Positions 53,493 through 64,000 of a DNA stretch of 64,000 bases are shown here, piece after piece. The stretch lies in NCBI GenBank assembly GCA_963978895.1, contig OZ022246.1:16918049-16982048 (forward strand), written 5' to 3'. Within the stretch, counting starts at the first letter, position 1; each line of letters starts with the position of its first letter. The notes below the pieces were generated by a model. The model was not told the origin of the DNA and did not search any database. It saw only the letters and a list, made by a program, of their open reading frames with translations. The DNA comes from Erpobdella octoculata (taxonomy: Eukaryota > Annelida > Clitellata > Hirudinida > Erpobdellidae). Both the position numbers and the translations under genes were made by a program.

Positions 53493-56400
53493 AGTACTCC
53501 TTCTACCAGTACACGCATAGCGTAAACCCAGCGACTGATCTCGAAGGCCATACTCAATTAGCCCCTGCGGCGAGCTGTGCTATTTTTAGATCCCCTAGGC
53601 CGCTTTCGGTTCTCTGAGCTCGCAGGCAGCGCGCAATAATTTCATGTAGGGTTACTTCTCTCTATATATGTCGACAGAGACGATCTGTTTTCAAAAGATC
53701 CGACATTTAACATGCATTCGATATAATGTTTATAATATATTAAAGACAATTAAATGATGAATTATCACATATAAACTAATTTAGACGAATAAGAAAATGC
53801 AGAAAGCCTGCACTATTTTCTTTAACGCACGCTTAAAACCGGATACGTACACTGTTTCTTCCTGTTTTCATTCAAAATTTCAGTTTTGGAGTACTTGAGT
53901 AATCCGTAATGTTTTTAATCTTTGCAAAGTGACTTCTCTGTTTTGTTGTTTAAAAATGGTGAATAAGTGTGGTGTGATGAACTGTAAAGGAAACTACAAC
54001 AAGGCGAACAAGTGTCGTTTGTTCAAACTTCCAGCAGCCTCATTAGAAAGACGGAGATGGATTGAAGCAATCCCTCCACGCGAACACTTTGTGATCAATC
54101 CAGAAACATATCGCATCTGTGAACGGCATTGGAGAGTAGGTTATGCTACAAAAGGGATTGGAACAAAAGCACGGCCTGTTGATCCCCCAACCGAATTTGA
54201 TGTTCTCAAATCATGTCTGCCAACCCCAAAACCCCCACCTCGTACAACGAATGCTGAGGACAGACAGCTAGTCTTCTGGAGGGAAAAAGGATGCTATCAA
54301 AGACTTTTCAAGAAGTTTCAGGCCAGAGTCAGAATTGAGAAAAAAGTACACGAATGTCATCATCAATAGAACAAACGATCGGCTTGTGTGTGTCTTCATG
54401 AACGATGATTTCAGCGAATCAGAACTCTCCATCACTGTGGAAAACAAAAAGACACTCACTTGTGTAGTTACTTTCATTGCATTTAAGAGTGGAATAAGAG
54501 TGCCCTTAGGGAAAATTCTGCATCCTAATAATAGCATGAATTCAAACAGTCAGTTTCTTGAAGCAGCTCATATAGCTGTCAACTTTGAACCCCACTGTGA
54601 TTCTGTGACCAGAAAAGTTGTAGATATTTTGCGTTCTCATTTGTCTGAGTGCTGTAGAGATAATAAGAATGCCCAGAAACTGTCATTTCATCAGCTGCAG
54701 CTTTTGATTGAGAAGCAGTACTCTGTGAATGATTATTGTTTTGCCATTGAGTCATTCCCCCACTGCAACTATGAACTGCTAAGAGAGTATCTTGTGCTGC
54801 CCAGTAAGCGTAAGCTGCAATCTGTTGTTTCATCAGTTGACACCGACTCTGTGTTGAAAGGAACGTTTGAAAAAGTTAAAATCGACCAACAAAAGAGTGT
54901 TTTCTTGCTGGTCGACGAAGTGAAAATTAGGCCGACTGTTGCTTTTGCTGGTGGTGTTTTGAGTGGCATGGCAAAAATGATGAGAACAGCAAAGCAACGT
55001 CCATGCTCTGTGTAATGATGAAGGCTCTACACAGGGGACCTAGTGTCATGATTTCTGTGACACCCGTGCACAAGCTGACAGCGAAATACCAGTATGGCAT
55101 TGTGATAGAGGCAGCAGCTCGTGTAGAGAAAGCAGGTGGTCAGGTTTTAGGGTCCATAACAGACGGTCAATCAACAGTTTTGCAATCTGTTCGAAAGACA
55201 ATCAGAGACAACTGCCATAGCCAAGCATCCACTGAATGAAGAGCGTACCTGGTTCCTCTTATTTAATACAGTTCATCTCCTGAAGTGCGTTCGCAACAAT
55301 TGGATTACTGAAAATCTTTTGAAGACGTCGTGCAGCTGTACAAAGAAGAGAGAGACAACATCCTAAAGACAACCCCACTCACACAGTCTGCTGTTTTCCC
55401 TTCAAAGCTTATATTTCAAAATGTGGAACATGTTTTGAGAGTTTTCAATGACAAAGTGGTTGCCGCATTGAGGTTGAGAGGATGCAGTCAGACGGCTAGC
55501 TTCATTGAAACAGTCCTCAACTGGTGGAAAACTGTCAATGTATCCGGAAAAGGACAAGATCAGCGTCTGAATGACCCACATCGTGCTGTCCAAAAAAAAG
55601 ATTCAACTTCCTTGGATACTTTCGTGATGATTTTCAAGCAGGCAGAGTCGGGGCATGGAGCATCACGGATAAAATGCTTTACTCATGACACCAGGAAGGC
55701 TTTAGTTCAAACCATGGAAGGTCTGAAAGCTGTTTGCCACTATCTGCTCACTTTTGCCGGATTTGACTATGTTGTTTTGAGAGAAATTCAAAGTGACAGA
55801 CTCGAAGGTGAATTTGGAGTCTATCGACAGACAACCGGGGCAAACTGCTTCATGACATCTAGAGATGTGTTTTCTGCAAGCCAAAAACGACTCGCCAAAC
55901 ATGCAGCTTCTTTTCTGGAGTCTATTGAAGTTGAGTCTGCGCCAAAAGAGCACACCTGCCAAGGTATTAGTGTTGACTTTGAGGATGCAGCCTACATGGA
56001 GATCTGCACAGCAGAAGTGACACTGACAACAAGTGAGGAGAGCAGTGCAGCTTATGTTGCAGGCTGGCTGGAAAGCAAGTGTAAAGAGGAGCTTGGTTTC
56101 ACGGACAAAGAGCCCCTTGTCACCAGTGAGGCCAAAGATTTCATACACCAAGTGTCTAGAAGCAAGTTTAAGACACCACATTCCTGCACATTTGAACTTG
56201 TGAGGATTGGACTTTCTTTTGTGAAAAAGGCTCGTCATCGGGCATGCTGCCTCAAGAGACTCACTGGCATCTTGTGCACATTGGCCAGTTTCAATGACAT
56301 AGACATTACTTGCGATAGGCTCTTCAGGCATCTCTCCAATGTGCTGTTTCATGGACTTTAGAATCTGGAACGAAACCACGAGAAGGATGCAGTTCTCCTC

Positions 56401-56597
56401 CAGACTTCAGTGAAGAGAGCTAGAATGATCTGATAGCATTTTTATATTCACTCTATATCTTCCTTAACAGAATTATGGACACAAACAACAAAATACAAAC
56501 TTTTCGAACAGTAGGAAGTCAAACAATTAAACAAAGCAATGGCCTCTGAGATCAGAGGTCTGAATTTTGATCTGCATGTCCTGAGAAAAGTAGTCCT

Positions 56598-56599
<2 letters not shown>
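53491..56599 (+). mobile_element. THAP / P-element-like DNA transposon with TIRs
   Basis: Left end CAAGTACTCCTTCTACCAG; right end, reverse complement, CAAGGACTACTTTTCTCAG: 14 of 19 positions match. Both sides are TA repeats, so the target duplication cannot be defined. The interior encodes a THAP domain and a P-type transposase in broken frames. Confidence 0.85.
53929..56379 (+). pseudogene. THAP-domain P-type transposase, frameshifted
   Basis: N-terminal THAP zinc finger (CGVMNCKGN ... RRRWIEAIP ... RICERHW; the C2CH pattern with Trp; ATG at 53956 for MVNKCG). After a shift at about 54330: VFLLVDEVKIRPTVAFAGGV (RNase H-like catalytic start, 54899-54960), shift at about 55000 to VTPVHKLTAKYQYGIVIEAA and GQVLGSITD, a broken stretch with FNTVHLLKCVRNNWIT, then 55330-56361 with SDRLEGEFGVYRQTTGANCF and CDRLFRHLSNV. 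These are landmarks of P-element/THAP9-like transposases, which cut and paste DNA. At least three frame breaks; not functional. Introns could explain one of them. Confidence 0.85.

Positions 56600-56640
<41 letters not shown>
56600..56640. repeat. (TA)n microsatellite
   Basis: TA tract between the P-type transposon and SINE B. Confidence 0.95.
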
Positions 56641-56644
<4 letters not shown>

Positions 56645-56936
56645 AACTTCAGACTCGAACCCACGACTGTCGGTTTGGCAACACCGCCTCGCATCATGCC
56701 AACTACCTTACCATCTGCGCCACTTCCACCGCCAAAAAACAGTGGTTGTTAAGCGCTTTTGTTGGGGTATGTTGAATACAACACTCGACTATGAATGGGT
56801 ACGAATCAATGCTTGATAGTATTATAAGTTGTACGGCTTACATTCCGTCACCAGCTAATTTAATAGCTATATTTCTGATGTATGTGGCTCGTAAAAACAT
56901 ATCAACGCTATGTTTCCTTATAATATATATATATAT
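56641..56936 (-). mobile_element. SINE family B copy
   Basis: Minus sense: A box and B box (GGTTCGAGTC), central AGGCGGTGTTGCC, then the body shared with 19776-20147 (ATGTGGCTCGTAAAAACA, GCTATGTTTCCTTATAATA). Confidence 0.7.
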
Positions 56937-57113
56937 TATAAAGACTCTACTAGGAATCGAACCCACGTGTCTACGGCAACACCGCCTAAATGCAAGCGCT
57001 CTTACCAACTGAGCCACCGACCATCACCCAAAAATGATGGCTAGAAGTCTTAGTCTTTCGGAGCTACTCAAACATTAGACTACGACTATGATAGGCTCAG
57101 AACTCCTTACTCC

Positions 57114-57115
<2 letters not shown>
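56937..57115 (-). mobile_element. SINE family A copy
   Basis: Inverted match to the unit at 45.8-46.4 kb: GACTCTACTAGGAATCGAAC, then CGGCAACACCGCC and AACTGAGCCACCGACC, then TAGACTACGACTATGATAGG. Confidence 0.85.
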
Positions 57116-57146
<31 letters not shown>

Positions 57147-57149
<3 letters not shown>

Positions 57150-58735
57150 TAGCAGTGCCCGTAGCGGCTTCGCTCGCATGAAATTAGAGAGTTTGAACCG
57201 TGCATCCACAGTAGAGATCATTTTTTTAGGTCTCGGCTCGGCCCGTCGACAAATTAGCCCAGCCCGTTTTAAAAACCCAAACTCCTGGCCCGGCACAGCC
57301 CGTCTGAATTAGGCCCGGCCCATTTTTACAGGCCTAGAAGTTCTATATACTTGATGAAAAACTTCGGCCCGTCCCACCTTGACCTCAGGTTTGGCCCGGC
57401 CAAACTGAAGACCCTAAAATCACTAAAATATCTATATACTTGGTGAAAAACCTCGGCCCGTCCCACTTTGATTTAAGGTTTGGCATGGCCCGTGTGAAGA
57501 CTCTAAAATAACGGCTTGGCCCGGCCGATGATAAACTGGACTTAGCTACTTTTAACCGGCACAAAACTTCAAAATACTAATTTTTACATTTGTAGCACTT
57601 ACAGTTTGTGAGTAGCAGTTATTTTGAAATCAAATAACCCTTATTTCCACCCCACATTTGAGGTCCTGGAAACCAAATTTTCAAAAAATGCTAAAACACG
57701 TATTTCATTATTTTTGGAGTAGAAACTAAATACTAATTTTTACTTCTGTAGCATTAACAGTTTTTGAGTAGCAGCTACTTTAAAAACCAAATAACCCAAA
57801 AAATGATGAAACACGTATATCTTTTTTTTTTGAGTAGATACTAAGTATTAATTTTTACATCTGTGGCAATTACAGTTGTTGAGTAGCAGTTACTTTAAAA
57901 ACCAAATAACCCTATTTTCTACCCCACATTTGAAGTCCTGGAAACCAAATTTTCAAAAAATTGTGAAACCCGTATATCATTATTTTTAGAGTAGAAACTA
58001 AATACTAATTTTTACTTTTGTAGCATTAACAGTTTTTGAGTAGAAGCTACTTTAAAAACCAAATAACCCAATTTTCCAACCCACATTTGAGGTCTGGGAA
58101 ACCAAATTTGTAAAAAATGGTGAAACACGTATATCTTTATTTTTAGAAAATAAACTAAATAATAATTTTTACATCTGTGGTATTTACTGTTTTTGAGTAG
58201 CAGTTACTATAAAAGACAATTAGCCGTAATTTCCACCCCACATTTGAAGTCCTGGAAACCAAATTTTCAAAAAATGCTAAAACACGTATTTCATTATTTT
58301 TGGAGTAGAAACTAAATACTAATTTTTACTCCTGTAGCATTAACAGTTTTTGAGTAGAAGATACTTTAAAAACCAAATAACCCAATTTTCCAGCCCACAT
58401 TTGAGGTCCGGGAAACCGAATTTTCAAAGAATGGTGAAACACGTATCTTTTTATTTTTCAAAAAGAATCTATATACCAAATTTCAAAATCTCCTCATTTT
58501 TGGTTTTCGAGATATACATTGTTTTAGAAAAAAGTTTGTTTTCCAGTTTTTTCCCCTCAGGAGCAAAATTTTCAAAAATCCTTTCTTAGCGGATGTTTAC
58601 ACTATAAAAGTAATATAAGTTCCAAATTTCACGTTCCTAGGATGAGGCGTTTGAGCTCGGCGTTGATTATCAGTCAGTCATCAGTCAGTCAGTCAGTCAG
58701 TCAGTCAGTCAGTCAGTCAGTCAGTCAGGACATGT

Positions 58736-58738
<3 letters not shown>
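57147..58738 (+). repeat. Composite repeat with 157-bp tandem core and (CAGT)n tail
   Basis: Starts ACTAGCAGTGCCCGTAGCGG after TA repeats and ends GAGGCGTTTGAGCTCGG, then CAGT repeats (58672-58730). Start and tail resemble the repeat at 20148. Inside: two diverged GGCCCG-rich copies (57230-57550) and six tandem units. No convincing ORF. Probably a non-autonomous element. Confidence 0.6.
57600..58440 (+). repeat. Tandem repeat, about 157-bp unit x about 5.5
   Basis: GAGTAGnAGnTACTTTAAAA recurs near 57608, 57768, 57879, 58036, 58194 and 58351. One unit is short by about 46 bp. Each unit contains CCCACATTTGAGGTCCTGG and AAACACGTAT. Confidence 0.85.

Positions 58739-58739
<1 letters not shown>

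Positions 58740-58780
<41 letters not shown>
58740..58780. repeat. (TA)n at PLE G 5' border
   Basis: TA tract from which the PLE G frame emerges. Confidence 0.95.
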
Positions 58781-58785
<5 letters not shown>

Positions 58786-61414
58786 TTATCTAAATAAATT
58801 GAATGATATAGTATCTGATACAACTAAATTTTTGGAGATTACCAAAGATCCAACTTTGGAAATCAAACGAAAAACTAACAAAGTAATAGGCAACATTCTT
58901 CGGAAAAATCCCATAGCCGGCATGCATCAGATTATTGGAGATTTCTCACCGGGATATATTTACGGCAACGTAAAAACTCACAAATCTGATTTCCCAATTA
59001 GGCCAATAATTTCGCAAAGCCCCACTCCTACATTTGATATTGCGAAGTATCTTGTTAAAGTGATTTCTCCATACTGCCCTTGTCAATATACAGTGAAATC
59101 ATCTTTCGAATTTATTAATTTAGTCAAAGGCAACCGTCATACCACCGGTGTTATGAGTTCATTGGATGTCGTTGACTTGTTCACAAATGTGCCTACTGAT
59201 GAAACCATCAAAATTATCCTGCAATACTTATACCATAACTCTAAGTTATCACCTCCCATCATACCCGAAGAATCCATGTCTGAACTGCTTTCGTTATGCA
59301 CCAAGGAATTACCGTTTCGGCACCCAGATGGACGATTGTTTCGACAAATTAACGGCATTGCTATGGGATCTCCCTTAGGTCCCATCTTTGCCAACTTTTA
59401 TTTGGGCCATATTGAAAGTATCGTTTTTGACACCTTTGCCAAACCGCCAATGTATGTACGTTACGTCGACGATATTTTTGTAATTTGTCAAGACGCTACC
59501 CAACTTGAAGACCTCCGGGTTACATTACAACAACATTCAGTTTTAAAGTTTACAGTAGAAAATAGCGATCCACAACACGGGTTGGCATTTTTGGATGTAT
59601 TGCTTACCCAATGTGATACCGGTATAGCGTACTCATCGTATGTAAAGCCATCATCCGAAGGTCTTTGTATGAACGGGGCTGGTTACTGTCCAGTTAAATA
59701 CAAGGAAAGTGTTATCTTTAACTTATTAGCTCGTGCTTACGAGTTATCTGAAGACTGGTCTCATTTCCATACAGAGGTTCAGCGTCTCAAAACACTACTT
59801 GTGAACAATAATTATACTAATACCATGATTGACGCCGTCATCGAGAGGTTTGTTCGACGAAAAACTAACAATATCTCAACTCCCGTAAATAATATAAAGA
59901 CTATCGATGTTCGGTATTGCGCTCAAATGCATGACAATTATCATCTTGATGAAAAGATTTTACGTCAGATTATCGGAAATTGCGTGACAGTTAATGACCG
60001 ACATCGACTTCAATTTTCTATATATTATAAAAACAAGAAATCACACTCTATGATTACAAGAAACGGACCACATCAACCTGATCGCTTGCAATCTACTAAC
60101 GTCGTGTATAAATTCACCTGCCCTCTAAAACATACTTCAATAGAAACATACATTGGACACACCCGCACCACTCTATCTCGGCGCCTCACTATGCACTTGC
60201 AAGGCGGTAGCATAGCAGCACATTTCCAGACTGCCCACGGTGTTAAACTCACTAGACAAACACTTGTGGATAATACCATTATTTTGCATCACGTGCCAGA
60301 ACCAGCTCGTTTGAAAATTGCTGAGGCACTTTATATAGTCCGTGACCGACCTTCCATAAATATACAAGAAGATCACTCCGGACATATCCTAAAGCTTTTT
60401 ACTACAGCTACTAATCACTCAGTTCATAACATAAACCTACTTCATAATGCTCATACCATTACTTCTAAAGATGTAATGATTAACGCATTGCCTTCCTCTT
60501 CACTTGCCGTCGTTTCTTTGCCCTCCGTCGGTCACAAATCTAAACGTCCCATACGATCTAGTGTATCTGTACTCTGTACTAAGAGTTCGTCACCGGAGAC
60601 TGTGAAGGTTCCCCGCCAAAGATCTCGCTCTCACGACCATAATCTTGGTTCTTCTCCTTCATCATCCATTTCACACCCTAGAATTGTTGCTAATAACTAC
60701 CACAGCGAACGTTCTTCACCACGACGCCCCATGCCAACTAATGAAACTCAGTACAGTCCTGGTTCTCTCTTTCATCTACCTACCTGTGCTTCTTCATCCT
60801 CCATCGACCACGAAGCAGCGTGTCCCAGAAAATCTATTGCACCTGACCTCTACACTGCGAGCATGTCACCAAAAACCATGAAAGTTTCCCGCCAAAGACC
60901 TCGTTCTCACGACTGTGATCCCCGTTGCTCAATTTCACCATCTTTCTTACTTTCTCGAATTGGTGTTTACAACTACCATAGTGAACGTCCTTCTCGTTTA
61001 CGTCCGACCGTCAGCACGATTCCAGGCCAGCATACTCCATATAGTCTTCGTTTGCCTTTTCACCCAACTAATGTTGCCCCTGTGCCCCCTGTGGAGCACA
61101 AACCTGAATGTCCCTTACAATGTATTAGATCTGCACTCTGTACTAAGAGTTCGTCACCAGGAAATACAAAGGTATCCCGCCAAAGACATCATTCCCAGAA
61201 TTGTGGTCATGGTTTCTCCCCTTCGCCATCCTACTTACTTCCTAGAACCTGCCATAGTGAACGTGCTTCTTCTCGGAGACGGCCCCTCACCATGATTCCT
61301 ACCAGTCGAACTTTGTACATTCCTCGTTTGTTTGCTTTGACTAGTAATGGTGACCATAACACCCTCTTTTCTAATTTAATTAATAACCCAAACATTACAT
61401 TACGTAGACGTTAA
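58781..61414 (+). CDS. PLE G RT / GIY-YIG endonuclease with long repeated tail
   Basis: About 877 open codons, no native [85 protein letters not shown]. Endonuclease (from about residue 434 counted from 58799): NVVYKFTCPLKHTSIETYIG then [17 protein letters not shown] and LKIAEALYIVRDRPSINIQ. The tail of about 300 residues is Ser/Pro/His/Arg-rich with three repeats (60527, 60803, 61091) and ends LINNPNITLRRR. Telomerase-like RT and nuclease act together in target-primed retrotransposition. All catalytic landmarks from the palm on are intact; only the N-terminal region before KLND is missing. Confidence 0.92.
60527..61335 (+). repeat. Three in-frame repeats of 92-96 codons in PLE G tail
   Basis: Units start at 60527, 60803 and 61091. 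Shared order: V/I-x-H-K/E ... L-C-T-K-S-S-S-P ... K-V-S-R-Q-R ... Y-H-S-E-R-x-S-x-R-R-P ... P-F. The third is shorter at its end. Confidence 0.85.
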
Positions 61415-61818
61415 TTTTAGATATTTCTCGCTCTTGGTATTTTAGTTTATGTATTATTTTCGGTCATATTTATTTTATATTTGCTCTTATGATTTCAATG
61501 GTAATTAATACATCCCTTTGTTTTATTTTTGCTCTTAATTTTATTGATTTATTTTCTTTCTATCTATGTATACTTCGACATTTAAGGCCTTCAATTCTTA
61601 TCGGTGAAAAACTAACACCTGTATCGACGGAAAACTAACACCAACAATTATTATGTTAAATTTAATTTATATTTGCTTCTTTGATTTTAGTCTTAATTAA
61701 TACCTTCCCTCGCATTTTATTTTGGTCATATTTTATTTTTATCTACGTACTTCCACATTTCATTATTTGTTTTTAATCGTCTTTGTTTATGTTCGGTTCC
61801 TGTACCGCCGGCCTTTTG

Positions 61819-61868
61819 CTTTTTCTGAAGATGGCTGAAAAAATAGCCGAAACTTGCAAGTTAAAAAG
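61819..61868 (+). ncRNA. Hammerhead ribozyme motif, PLE G
   Basis: Stem I CUUUUU/AAAAAG, box CUGAAGA, U, stem II GGCU/AGCC, GAAAC, UUGCAA, GUU. ATG 61831 lies across box and stem II; the open frame continues about 66 codons to the TA border. Predicted cut after 61862, within about codon 11. Confidence 0.9.
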
Positions 61869-62028
61869 TAATAAAGATTTGTATAATCGGGCGTTCTTTG
61901 AACAACTTCGTGGGCGAGTTAAATTACGTGAACTATCTCATTTAATAGAAAAAGTTTGCAACAAAACTTGGTCAATAAAATTTAACCGAGCCTGTATCGA
62001 CGAAAAATTAACACCTAATTATTTGAAT

Positions 62029-62489
<461 letters not shown>

Positions 62490-62960
62490 ACATATTTGGG
62501 TACCAAGTGATTTTGGTGCTTTTTTTTATTAAACATTACAGCGTATTTGGCAAAAACCAATTTGTTAAAACATTTTTCAAGTTCCCTTAAAAAACTTCGA
62601 ACTCGAGTACTAGCAAACAACTGACCGCTATTCATGCTATATAACAACCAAATCATATAACAAAATCAAAGTTATAATCCAACATATAATATAACTGACA
62701 AAAGTCTAACATCATAGAAAACCCATACTTATATTATACACAATATTTAATTAAAACACATTCAGATCCCAAATGTGCTTACTCATCTGGATGATAATCA
62801 AAATATAACTGTTAGACGGAAAGAAAAACGAAGATAAAAACTTAGAATGTTTGCTGAGATTTATTAATCTGGTTTTAACTTATTTTGTCTCAATTTCTGT
62901 GATTTAGTAAATTATACTAATGTGTACTACAACAAACATGTAGTTAAATTGCACTTGTGC
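62490..62960. mobile_element. PLE C-terminal remnant with inverted junction
   Basis: 62756-62836 encodes HIQIPNVLTHLDDNQNITVR then RKEKRR-stop, closely related to 52960-53030. The sequence before it (about 62640-62755) is the inverse of the related 3' UTR (53055-53110), so an inversion lies inside this fragment. Confidence 0.65.
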
Positions 62961-63990
62961 CGTTGACAGCTAGCATACGAAGCTGAGAAAAGTAAAGGAG
63001 TCAGTTCTGATGAAGTTGTAGGATCAAAGAGAACAAGTACACTTTCTACTGTTGGTTTTTTATTAACCAATATTTATTTTGTGTGGGATACTGATATTAA
63101 CAATTCCAAAGATGTAAGAAAGGTTATGTCAGGCTCGGAATTTGAGGATAACATGAGACGGGTAATTCAGGATCATGGTTTCGATTACTGGGCTGTAGCT
63201 ATGCAAGAAAGGATGAGTTGTGTCTCCAATTTTTTTGCAGCTTATACTATGTATCATGAGAACTGCTACACCCATTTTGTAACAAGTCTACCACACACCC
63301 ATTCTAAGAAAAAACGTGGAAGGCCACAAAATTTGGAAAAAAAAATGCATAAATGAGTTTTAAGCTCTGACTGAATTGTTTGAAATCAGATGGTGAGCAT
63401 AGCTGAAAAGTGTGTTGAAGATAGCAGAATATATCGAAAAAAATATCTGAAAGACCTGCTCCAGCAATGATACGAAGCGCACATTTATTTTGTATCTCGA
63501 TCAGGACCGGAAGATGAAGTTGGATTCAAGAACTACTGTGAGTTATTGTTGCAAGACAAATATTTTGCAGAATGTAATGACGGAGAAGGAAGTGCTGCTA
63601 GAAGAGTTGTTGATAAAGCAGCTGGCTTGATAATAGAAAGAATTAGAGAAATGGCAGCATAGCATGAGTACTATCCATCAAATGATCTTACTTGTGATAG
63701 CTCTCAAGCTTTTTGACACCTCTTCTGCCGCAACTTTTACAACAGCTAATTCAGGCACCTTTGAAAGTGGCAGGGCATGGGCAGGAAATAATGCAGGTAG
63801 GCAGACAACGTACTTTTCTGATGCCTCTACTACATAATGATGGTGTTGAGGCTGATCACAGTGGAAGTGGAAGTTCCACATACAGTTATCTCGATTAGGC
63901 TTCAGTCTTTCCCACGATGAGGTTAGATGCTACAAACATTCTATTATACACCACAACGGTATGTCGTATGATGTCAACATTTTTAATGTC
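62961..63990 (+). pseudogene. Fragment of multicopy hypothetical protein (N-terminal half)
   Basis: Blocks in order: VRKVMSGSEFEDNMRRVIQD, HGFDYWAVAMQERMSCVSNF, FAAYTMYHENCYTHFVTSLP, KKKRGRPQNLEKK (AT-hook-like GRP), then in other frames AHIYFVSRSGPEDEVGFKNY, LLLQDKYFAE, IQAPLKVAGHGQEIMQVGRQ and LMPLLHNDGVEADHS. Frame changes and stops (about 63354, 63470, 63662). I recognise this as the amino-terminal half of the family whose carboxy-terminal half lies at 7.3-9.4 kb. Function unknown; may be carried by mobile elements. It continues past the right edge. Confidence 0.55.
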
Positions 63991-64000
63991 AGGGAAGACT

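Larger units (their letters stand above)
58781..62028 (+). mobile_element. Penelope-like element G, 5'-truncated
   Basis: Frame starts at the TA border (SDYLNKLND), stop at 61414, 3' UTR, hammerhead 61819-61868, terminal coding echo [15 protein letters not shown] ending at TA repeats. Best preserved PLE 3' part in the window; two near-identical solo ends lie at 45.2-45.8 and 48.6 kb. Confidence 0.92.

Overview
The window looks like one stretch of an AT-rich, repeat-dense invertebrate genome. Evidence for a eukaryote is spliced exons with GT/GC-AG borders, metazoan retroelements and long (TA)n and (CATA)n microsatellites. The mix (Penelope-like elements, a HERO-like LINE, CR1/L2-like LINEs, hAT, a THAP/P-type transposon, a multicopy hypothetical gene that I associate with cnidarians) would suit a cnidarian such as a hydrozoan, but the sequence alone does not fix the species.

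1-11.7 kb is the only recognisable host gene: the 3' part of a TRPV-type cation channel on the minus strand. At least eight exons have reading phases that join exactly. They cover the end of the ankyrin region, the linker, S1-S5 and the pore helix. The S6/C-terminal exon is not seen and may lie left of position 1. Its introns carry a MITE, a degenerate CR1/L2-like LINE and a 4.9-kb TIR transposon holding part of a multicopy hypothetical gene and a hAT relic.

11.7-16.5 kb holds a hAT element with a perfect 8-bp target duplication, a small retroposed insert with a 14-bp duplication, and a decayed Ty3/gypsy element.

16.5-64 kb is dominated by Penelope-like elements (PLEs) of at least seven families, almost all joined to (TA)n tracts. 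Interspersed are a tandem group of HERO-like RLE retrotransposons at 21-30.8 kb (one with an intact ORF of about 1,186 codons), two tRNA-derived SINE families, hAT relics, a second CR1/L2-like LINE, a P-type transposon with recognisable TIRs, satellites and microsatellites. Another piece of the multicopy hypothetical gene closes the window.

Two structural themes stand out. First, each PLE terminal region carries a hammerhead ribozyme motif. In the well-preserved copies the ATG of the PLE reading frame sits inside the ribozyme core, between the CUGAnGA box and stem II, and the frame stays open to the point where the element stops at (TA)n. Ribozyme and N-terminal coding therefore overlap. Second, the HERO-like elements are flanked by directly repeated units of about 130 bp that can fold into a compact multi-helix RNA, an arrangement like a pseudo-LTR that I do not recall for RLE-type LINEs. 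No tool or database search was run; family names rest on motif recognition.
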